A stretch of 64,000 bases of DNA, from the NCBI RefSeq assembly GCF_000217915.1, contig NZ_AFOZ01000012.1, positions 1-64,000 of the forward strand. The letters are read 5' to 3'. The stretch is from Shewanella sp. HN-41 (GTDB lineage Bacteria; Pseudomonadota; Gammaproteobacteria; Enterobacterales; Shewanellaceae). Shown one piece after another: positions 57,861 to 64,000 of the stretch. The number at the start of each line of letters is the position of its first letter. Within the stretch, counting starts at the first letter, position 1. The position numbers and the translations under genes were made by a program. The notes under the pieces are model-generated. The model made no database searches. It was not told where the DNA came from and worked only from the letters and a program-made list of their open reading frames with translations.

Positions 57861-59573
57861 ATGATAAAAACAATAAAATCAATTTGTACCTTAGTCACAG
57901 TGGCGACGGCAATGTCGTCATCGGGAGTGCTGGCCATGGATAGGATCACAGGTAAAGCCTTTGCAACCCGCTCGGAAGTCTATGCCACCCACGGAATGGC
58001 GGCGACCAGCCAACCATTAGCCACCCAAGTCGCCATCGACATACTCAAACAGGGCGGCAGCGCGGTGGATGCGGCTATTGCCGCTAATGCCATGCTAGGG
58101 TTAGTTGAACCCACAGGCTCGGGTGTCGGAGGCGATTTATTTGCCATCGTCTGGAGTGCGAAAGATAAACGTCTCTATGGGCTTAATGCCTCGGGGCGCA
58201 GTCCAAAATCTTTGGGTTTAGAAAAGCTTAAATCCTTAGGCCTCTATTACCTACCGCCACTCGGCCCTCTGCCTGTTTCCGTACCCGGTGCCGTCGATGG
58301 TTGGTATGAATTACATAATAAGTTCGGGAAATTGCCTATGGCCGATAACTTAGCGCCAGCGATTCACTACGCCCGCGATGGGTTCCCTGTGTCAGAACTG
58401 ATTGCCTATTACCTTGAAGGGAGCGGTAAAAAACTCGCTAAATTCCCCGGATTTAAAGAAACCTATATGCCCAATGGTAAGATGCCAGCCGTAGGGGAAA
58501 TCTTTAAAAATCCTGCACTTGCTAACACCTACGAGAAAATTGCCAAGGGTGGCCGAGATGCCTTTTACAAAGGGGATATTGCCAAAAGCATCGATAAATA
58601 CATGAAGGCCCAAGGTGGCTATCTAAGTTATGAAGACTTATCGACTCATAGCAGCGACTGGATTGAGCCAGTTTCAGTCAATTACCGTGGCTATGATGTG
58701 TGGGAATTACCGCCCAATGGTCAAGGGATTGCGGCGCTGCAAATCCTAAAAACCATGGAACCCTTCGATGTTGCCGCCATGGGCTTTAATAGCCCCGAAT
58801 ATGTGCATTTATTTGTCGAAGCTAAAAAGCTCGCCTTTGCCGACAGGGCTAAGTTCTATGCCGACATGGCCTTTAATAAAGTGCCAGTTACAGAGCTTAT
58901 CTCACAGCAATACAACTATGATCGCGCTAAGTTAATCGATCCTAATAAAGCCGCTAAGAGTGTCGATGCGGGTAATCCAGCGTTGCAACACGGTGATACT
59001 GTGTACCTGACTACCGCCGACAAAGACGGCAATATGGTGTCGCTTATCCAGAGTAATTACCGTGGTATGGGGTCAGGAATGACACCGCCGGATTTAGGTT
59101 TTGTATTACAGGACCGTGGTCAGATGTTCGATTTAACCGAGGGACGATTTAATACCTATGCACCGGGCAAGCGTCCATTCCATACCATTATTCCCGCCTT
59201 TGTGACCAAAGACGGTAAACCTTGGTTGAGTTTTGGGGTGATGGGCGGCGCAACCCAGCCACAGATGCACGCGCAAATTGTAATGAATCTGATTGATTTT
59301 AAAATGAACTTGCAAGAAGCGGGCGATGCCCCCAGAATTTTGCATATGGGTTCAACCGAGCCAACGGGGGAAGTGATGACAGATGGCGGCTACGTCAGTC
59401 TGGAATCGGGTTTCCCGGTGGAAACCCGTCGTGAGCTTATCAAGAAGGGCCATGTGCTGCGTGATGGCCTAGGGGATTTCGGTGGTTATCAAGCCATTGG
59501 ATTTAATGCCGAAACAGGGGTTTACCGTGGCGCCTCCGAGAGCCGTAAAGATGGGCATGCTGCGGGATATTAG
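57861..59573 (+). CDS. ggt: Gamma-glutamyltransferase-family protein
   Basis: 570-residue exported Ntn-hydrolase. Signal peptide: SICTLVTVATAMSSSGVLAM. The family start motif is AATSQPLATQVAIDILKQGG, followed by GSGVGGDLFAIVW. The autocatalytic threonine is probably T380 in HGDTVYLTTADKDGNMVS, preceding GMGSGMTPP and the C-terminal GGATQPQMHAQIV. The residues after the catalytic site (SLIQSNYRGMGSG) differ from those of classic GGT and resemble amidohydrolase-type members, so the donor may not be glutathione. Ends in a strong terminator. Confidence 0.87.
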   Translation: MIKTIKSICTLVTVATAMSSSGVLAMDRITGKAFATRSEVYATHGMAATSQPLATQVAIDILKQGGSAVDAAIAANAMLGLVEPTGSGVGGDLFAIVWSAKDKRLYGLNASGRSPKSLGLEKLKSLGLYYLPPLGPLPVSVPGAVDGWYELHNKFGKLPMADNLAPAIHYARDGFPVSELIAYYLEGSGKKLAKFPGFKETYMPNGKMPAVGEIFKNPALANTYEKIAKGGRDAFYKGDIAKSIDKYMKAQGGYLSYEDLSTHSSDWIEPVSVNYRGYDVWELPPNGQGIAALQILKTMEPFDVAAMGFNSPEYVHLFVEAKKLAFADRAKFYADMAFNKVPVTELISQQYNYDRAKLIDPNKAAKSVDAGNPALQHGDTVYLTTADKDGNMVSLIQSNYRGMGSGMTPPDLGFVLQDRGQMFDLTEGRFNTYAPGKRPFHTIIPAFVTKDGKPWLSFGVMGGATQPQMHAQIVMNLIDFKMNLQEAGDAPRILHMGSTEPTGEVMTDGGYVSLESGFPVETRRELIKKGHVLRDGLGDFGGYQAIGFNAETGVYRGASESRKDGHAAGY

Positions 59574-59619
59574 TGCAACATAATACCTGCGCTAGTCGTA
59601 TTCGCCCTATATTGGGTAA

Positions 59620-59658
59620 GCTAATTGACGAGACTTTCATGGTCTCGTCAATTTTTTA
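59620..59658 (+). terminator. Terminator after ggt
   Basis: AATTGACGAGAC-TTTCAT-GGTCTCGTCAATT followed by TTTTTA. Confidence 0.92.
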
Positions 59659-59801
59659 TATTTGAGGGTCGGGGCGATAAAGCCCCACAATTAGCATTAT
59701 CATAGAGATAACCAAGCAAACTGTGCGTTAGTTAATGTCATTTTTAGGTAAAGTTGCGGATAATATTGCCGAAAATGAGTTTAGATAGGGGTGATAACCA
59801 G

Positions 59802-60737
59802 ATGGATATTCAAAATATGCCGCGTGAACAGTTGGGTGTGTGTGCAGAGGGGAACTTACATAGTGTCTACTTGATGTTTAACGCCAATGACAATGTTGAG
59901 TCGCAATTACGTCCCTGTATTGCCAACGTAGCGCAGTATATTTATGAGTTGACAGATCAGTATTCCGATAGTGCCTTCAACGGTTTTGTCGCAATAGGCG
60001 CTAATTATTGGGACAGCCTGTATCCCGATTCTCGCCCCGAAATGCTTAAACCTTTCCCAGCCATGCAAGTAGGTAGCCGTGAAGCGCCTGCGATCGAATA
60101 TGATTTATTCGTGCATATCCGCTGCGACCGCTACGATATTCTGCATTTAGTCGCTAACGAAATCAGCCAGATGTTTGAAGACTTAGTGGAACTAGTCGAA
60201 GAAGAACGGGGTTTTAGATTTATGGATAGCCGTGATCTGACCGGATTTGTTGACGGCACTGAAAATCCCAAAGGCCGTCACCGTCAAGAAGTGGCCTTAG
60301 TGGGGGATGAAGATCCTGAGTTTAAGGGCGGCAGCTATATCCATGTGCAAAAATATGCCCACAATTTGAGTAAGTGGCATAGATTACCGCTTAAAAAGCA
60401 AGAAGATATCATCGGTCGCACTAAGCAAGATAATATTGAATATGAGTCGGAAGATAAGCCGTTAACGAGCCATATTAAACGTGTGAATCTTAAGGATGCC
60501 GATGGCAACTCGATTGAAATCCTGCGTCAAAGCATGCCCTATGGCTCGCTTAAAGAGCAGGGACTCATGTTTATCTCTAACTGCCGTACACCGGATCATT
60601 TTGAGCAGATGCTACACAGTATGATGTTTGGTGATGGCGCAGGGAATCATGATCACTTAATGCATTTCACTAAGGCGATGACGGGGTCGTCCTTCTTTGC
60701 ACCCACCTTGGATTTTATGCTGCAATTTGACGAGTAA
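59802..60737 (+). CDS. DyP-type haem peroxidase
   Basis: 311-residue dye-decolourising peroxidase, matching the S. oneidensis DyP described as TyrA. The GxxDG motif is GFVDGTENPKG, carrying the distal aspartate. The proximal histidine and distal arginine region spans KRVNLKDADGN to SNCRTPDHFEQM. The start ATG follows AGGGGTG. No Tat or Sec signal is visible, so it is cytosolic or moved by an encapsulin; no encapsulin gene lies here. Ends at a terminator. Confidence 0.93.
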   Translation: MDIQNMPREQLGVCAEGNLHSVYLMFNANDNVESQLRPCIANVAQYIYELTDQYSDSAFNGFVAIGANYWDSLYPDSRPEMLKPFPAMQVGSREAPAIEYDLFVHIRCDRYDILHLVANEISQMFEDLVELVEEERGFRFMDSRDLTGFVDGTENPKGRHRQEVALVGDEDPEFKGGSYIHVQKYAHNLSKWHRLPLKKQEDIIGRTKQDNIEYESEDKPLTSHIKRVNLKDADGNSIEILRQSMPYGSLKEQGLMFISNCRTPDHFEQMLHSMMFGDGAGNHDHLMHFTKAMTGSSFFAPTLDFMLQFDE

Positions 60738-60770
60738 GGCAGATCTAAATCGATTTATTATTTAAGAATG

Positions 60771-60797
60771 ACGCACTTAGGCTACTTTGCCCCAGTG
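60771..60797 (+). terminator. Terminator between DyP and LysR genes
   Basis: ACGCACT...AGTGCGTTTTTT, 33 nt after the DyP stop and 20 nt from the end of the convergent LysR gene. Confidence 0.8.
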
Positions 60798-60815
60798 CGT
60801 TTTTTGTGGGTAAAG

Positions 60816-61718
60816 TTAACTGGCATGGGTCCATTTTTTAATATCAAACTGCCATTGCTGGGCGGTAAAATCAATAAAGGCTCTGACTAAAATCTGTTGA
60901 TAGCTGCGGGATAAATACACGGCCCACAGTGCTTGACCGGGTGCGGTAAACTCAGGCAATACCTCTACAAGTTGGCCACTGGCAAGGTATTGGTTGGCTA
61001 AGTCACAGGGCAAGCGTGCAATCCCATGTCCTCTCAGGGCGGCACTCAGTAGCACGCCCATATCGTTTGCTTTTAGATTCCCCCTAGGCTTAATTAACTC
61101 AGTTTGCTGCTCCTTCAGAAAATGCCAATTTTGCTGTGATGAATGGATAAGGCAATTATGTTCGAGCAGATCGGTGGGAACCGAGAGTGGAGAGATCGCT
61201 GCGAGGTAATGTGGGGCGGCGCACAGCACTGCGTCAATGGTCATCAGCCGCCGTGCAATAAGACTGTCATCGGGTCTCTCGGTATAACGTAATGCCACAT
61301 CGACCCTTTCATCCACCAATTGAACCATGCTGTCGGACATCACCAATTGAATATTCACTTTAGGGTGCAACTTAATAAATCGGTCGACGACATCGAACAA
61401 GCTGTGCTGCCCAAGGCCTATGGGTGTAGCGATACGAATACTACCGACCAGTTCAGTATTATGGCTATGGGCTCGGCTCTCCATGGCGGCGACTTCACTT
61501 AAGACGCGCTGGCAAAAATGAAGTGCTTCTTCCCCCTGCAGGGTAAGGCTCACACTGCGGGTAGTGCGGTGCAATAAACGTAGATTAAGCCACTGTTCGA
61601 CTTCTTGAATATGGCGGGACACCTGCAGGCGACTGAGGTCTAAATGTTCTGCAGCTTTGGTGAAGCTGCCACAGTTTGCCACTTCGACAAAGCTACGTAT
61701 GGCGGCAATTTTATCCAT
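60816..61718 (-). CDS. LysR-family transcription regulator
   Basis: 300-residue LTTR. N-terminal winged helix: FVEVANCGSFTKAAEHLDLS, then RLQVSRHIQEVEQWLNLRLL. The substrate domain follows (GSIRIATPIGLGQHSLFDVV). Divergent from the NAD(P)-binding protein 105 bp away; LysR proteins often control the divergent neighbour, so that gene is the likely target. The inducer is unknown. Confidence 0.92.
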   Translation of the reverse strand: MDKIAAIRSFVEVANCGSFTKAAEHLDLSRLQVSRHIQEVEQWLNLRLLHRTTRSVSLTLQGEEALHFCQRVLSEVAAMESRAHSHNTELVGSIRIATPIGLGQHSLFDVVDRFIKLHPKVNIQLVMSDSMVQLVDERVDVALRYTERPDDSLIARRLMTIDAVLCAAPHYLAAISPLSVPTDLLEHNCLIHSSQQNWHFLKEQQTELIKPRGNLKANDMGVLLSAALRGHGIARLPCDLANQYLASGQLVEVLPEFTAPGQALWAVYLSRSYQQILVRAFIDFTAQQWQFDIKKWTHAS

Positions 61719-61823
61719 ATTAGTATCTCAGTCTGAAACAATCATGCTCATTTATCGATATTTATCACGCTATCTGTTGCAAGTAAACTGGTGACAATTT
61801 AAATCAGCAGTGAGACTTATAAA

Positions 61824-62456
61824 ATGAAAATTGCAGTATTAGGCGCATCCGGTTGGATTGGTGGCACCATTCTTAATGAAGCCTTGAGTCGTGGTCATAA
61901 CGTTGTCGCTTTAGTGCGGGATCCGAGTAAGCTTGGCGCGACCACGGCAGAGGTGCGCAGTGTCGATCTCGCACAACCCTTAAACGCAGAAACATTTGCC
62001 GGAGTCGACTTAGTGATTGCGGCCGTGGGTGGCCGCGCCGAGCAGAACCACAGCCTAGTGGCTAAGACAGTGCACAATCTGTTAGCGGTATTGCCGCAGG
62101 CAAAAGTACCACGCTTATTGTGGGTCGGTGGTGCGGGGAGTTTAGAAGTGGCGCCGGGTGTGACACTGGTCTCTAGCCCTGATTTCCCCGCAGCATATAA
62201 AGATGAGGCCTTAGCTCAGGGTGAAGCTTTGAAGGTATTTCGCGCGGCACAAACTGCAATCAATTGGACCTTTGTGAGCCCAGCCGCTGAGATTTATCCT
62301 GGCGAGAGTGAAGGCCCATATCGCCTCGGGGGCGACAGCTTCTTTACCGATGCCAATGGTCGCAGCCGCATTTCTGTTACCGATTACGCTAAAGCCATGT
62401 TAGACGAAGCCGAACAGGGCACTCACGCAAATCAGCGTATCAGCGTGGCTTACTGA
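61824..62456 (+). CDS. NAD(P)-binding Rossmann-fold protein
   Basis: 210-residue atypical short-chain dehydrogenase/NmrA-like protein. Dinucleotide motif: MKIAVLGASGWIGGTILNEA. Further marks are HNVVALVRDPSKL and RLLWVGGAGSLEV. It resembles the YwnB/NAD(P)H-binding group with no fixed substrate. The divergent LysR gene is its presumed regulator. Ends at a bidirectional terminator shared with argR. Confidence 0.88.
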   Translation: MKIAVLGASGWIGGTILNEALSRGHNVVALVRDPSKLGATTAEVRSVDLAQPLNAETFAGVDLVIAAVGGRAEQNHSLVAKTVHNLLAVLPQAKVPRLLWVGGAGSLEVAPGVTLVSSPDFPAAYKDEALAQGEALKVFRAAQTAINWTFVSPAAEIYPGESEGPYRLGGDSFFTDANGRSRISVTDYAKAMLDEAEQGTHANQRISVAY

Positions 62457-62574
62457 TATCGCTACAGTTGAGTTAGATATGGTGAGTTAGATATTGTGCT
62501 GTAATCTGTAACGTAATCGGGACAATGACCAAATAATCAGCGCAAAATTGGACTGAAATGAGGACAGATGAAAT

Positions 62575-62609
62575 AGAACAGGTCAGCAAGCTGACCTGTT
62601 TTTTTATTC
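62575..62609. terminator. Bidirectional terminator, Rossmann protein / argR
   Basis: AACAGGTCAG-CAAG-CTGACCTGTT followed by TTTTTT; it overlaps the region beyond the argR stop. Confidence 0.9.
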
Positions 62610-63074
62610 TGCGTAATTGAATAAAGATTTGATGGTTTCTAAGGTGTCGGCGATATCTTGGATGCTAGATGGGCAAATAAAGATAGTGTCGTCACCGGCA
62701 ATCGTACCCAAAATCCCTTCGGGTTTGCCAATGGAGTCCAATAAACGGGCAATTAATTGGGCGGCTCCAGGACTGGTGCGTACCACTATCATAGCTTGGT
62801 TGTGGTCAACATCGAGCACCAAATTCTTCAGCGGGCTACCTGCGGTGGGCACCCCTAACTCGGCGGGTAAGCAATACACCATCTCTTGCTTAGCGTTGCG
62901 AGTCCGCACTGCGCCGAACTTGCTGAGCATGCGTGATACTTTTGATTGGTTAATATTACCAAAGCCTTCAGCTTGCAAGGCGGTGACGATTTCACTCTGA
63001 GAGCCAAAGCGCTCTTCTTTTAAAATCGACTTAAAAATTCTAACAAGGTCATCCTGATTCTTGGTCGTTTGCAT
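62604..63074 (-). CDS. argR: Arginine repressor
   Basis: 156-residue hexameric repressor. The N-terminal winged helix carries [20 protein letters not shown] and [15 protein letters not shown]. The C-terminal arginine-binding oligomerisation domain carries [20 protein letters not shown] and [11 protein letters not shown]. Length equals E. coli ArgR. Divergent from mdh, as in E. coli and Vibrio, with ARG boxes between them. Confidence 0.97.
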   Translation of the reverse strand: MQTTKNQDDLVRIFKSILKEERFGSQSEIVTALQAEGFGNINQSKVSRMLSKFGAVRTRNAKQEMVYCLPAELGVPTAGSPLKNLVLDVDHNQAMIVVRTSPGAAQLIARLLDSIGKPEGILGTIAGDDTIFICPSSIQDIADTLETIKSLFNYAE

Positions 63075-63110
63075 AATATTATTATTCGTTATTCAAAAAA
63101 ACAGGCCCAT

Positions 63111-63168
63111 TTTGAATATTTTTAGAAAAATTGTCAACAAATAACCAGATTGGTTGAATAAAAATTCA
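63111..63168. promoter_or_regulatory. Two ARG boxes in argR-mdh gap
   Basis: TTGAATAAAAATTCA at 63154-63168 is a near-perfect ARG box palindrome. TTTGAATATTTTTAGAAAA at 63111-63129 is a weaker second copy. Centres are about 42-44 bp apart, four helical turns. They suggest argR autoregulation. Confidence 0.72.
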
Positions 63169-63368
63169 CTGCCCCCCTGTGTTTAAGCGTTTGCTTGGGG
63201 CTTAAAAATATCAATTTGAGTCATTGTTCTACATTGCTTCTAAGTTATTCCTGAATTCTTTTGCCCCACGACTAAGGGATAATTGAAATTGTTGTGACAT
63301 TCCAGTAATGTGACGCCAACGTAAATCAGATCCATGTCACACATATCCGAGAAATAACGGAGATAACT

Positions 63369-64000
63369 ATGAAAGTTGCTGTACTTGGTGCTGCTGGTGG
63401 TATCGGCCAGGCTCTTGCCCTACTGTTAAAAACTCAACTGCCTGCGGGTTCTCAATTGTCTTTATACGATATCGCACCGGTAACTCCGGGTGTTGCGGTT
63501 GACTTGAGCCACATCCCAACTGCGGTTGAAATCAAAGGTTTTGCTGGTGAAGATCCAACGCCTGCCCTAGTCGGTGCTGACGTTGTGCTGATTTCTGCTG
63601 GTGTTGCGCGTAAGCCTGGTATGGATCGCTCAGATCTGTTCAATATCAACGCGGGTATCGTTCGCAACCTGATCGAGAAAGTGGCTGCGACTTGCCCTAA
63701 AGCCTTAGTAGGTATTATCACTAACCCAGTGAACACGACTGTTGCTATTGCTGCAGAAGTGATGAAAAAGGCGGGTGTTTACGATAAGAATCGTCTATTC
63801 GGTGTAACGACTCTGGACGTTATCCGTTCAGAAACCTTCATCGCCGAATTAAAAGGCCTGAATGTTGCTGATGTGAAAGTTAATGTGATCGGCGGCCACA
63901 GCGGCGTGACCATTCTGCCATTACTGTCTCAAGTTGAAGGCGTGACTTTCAGCGACGAAGAAGTGGCAACTATGACGACTCGTATCCAAAACGCGGGTAC
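63369..64000 (+). CDS. mdh: Malate dehydrogenase, 5' part
   Basis: First 210 codons of an NAD-dependent malate dehydrogenase, cut by the window end. Dinucleotide motif: [20 protein letters not shown]. The substrate arginine is in [12 protein letters not shown], then [13 protein letters not shown] and the catalytic histidine in [10 protein letters not shown]. Interconverts malate and oxaloacetate in the TCA cycle. ATG follows ACGGAGATAACT. Upstream lie two TGTGAC half-sites (63294 and 63309) that might bind CRP. Confidence 0.97.
   Translation, partial: MKVAVLGAAGGIGQALALLLKTQLPAGSQLSLYDIAPVTPGVAVDLSHIPTAVEIKGFAGEDPTPALVGADVVLISAGVARKPGMDRSDLFNINAGIVRNLIEKVAATCPKALVGIITNPVNTTVAIAAEVMKKAGVYDKNRLFGVTTLDVIRSETFIAELKGLNVADVKVNVIGGHSGVTILPLLSQVEGVTFSDEEVATMTTRIQNAG

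Overview
The window reads as chromosomal DNA of a Shewanella species. The periplasmic nitrite reductase NrfA at 38518-39921 matches my memory of the S. oneidensis protein over nearly its whole length. The neighbourhoods are also familiar from that genus: narQP divergent from nrfA, lysC behind a lysine riboswitch, glnK-amtB, a Fur-type iron ABC operon beside ggt and a DyP peroxidase, and argR divergent from mdh. This assignment rests on recalled family knowledge and protein content; no database was searched. The left part of the window (about 1-42 kb) and the right part (about 50-64 kb) look like ordinary core genome.

Layout. 1-9.6 kb: tolC on the minus strand, then the conserved nudF-yqiB-cpdA-yqiA-parE cluster, an exported beta-propeller protein, and parC. 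9.8-16.4 kb: a four-gene operon for an SMC-like ATPase, a MukE-like subunit, a MukF-like subunit and a TOPRIM nuclease. This is a Wadjet/MksBEFG-type plasmid-defence condensin with the gene order C-B-A-D. 16.8-22.5 kb: an SDF-family symporter that lacks the usual substrate-binding arginine, a sCache chemoreceptor, and small exported or membrane proteins. 22.5-25.7 kb: an accessory insertion in which two inverted copies of a roughly 480-bp repeat element flank an AT-rich two-gene cassette (HNH nuclease-like protein plus a putative PD-(D/E)XK protein). A short copy and a fragment of the same repeat lie outside it.

25.7-42.5 kb: fbp, a DPP-IV-like peptidase, arcA, a candidate small RNA upstream of arcA, lysC with its riboswitch, zntB, yacL, narP-narQ, nrfA, an isochorismatase-family hydrolase and a sigma-54/NtrC-type glnK-amtB operon. 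42.5-53.7 kb: exported proteins, aroG, an Atm1-type ABC exporter, a membrane-anchored FMN glutamate-synthase-like protein, fpr, a GST and several small conserved genes. 53.8-64 kb: the Fur-box iron ABC operon, ggt, DyP peroxidase, a LysR regulator divergent from an NAD(P)-binding protein, argR with ARG boxes, and the 5' part of mdh, which runs off the end.

Functionally the window mixes DNA topology (ParE/ParC), anaerobic respiration control (ArcA, NarQP, NrfA), nitrogen control (GlnK-AmtB), amino-acid entry points (LysC, AroG, ArgR) and two candidate defence loci. The most interesting signals not covered by standard gene calls are the Wadjet-like operon, the repeat-flanked nuclease cassette, and the two-hairpin small-RNA candidate at about 30387-30475.
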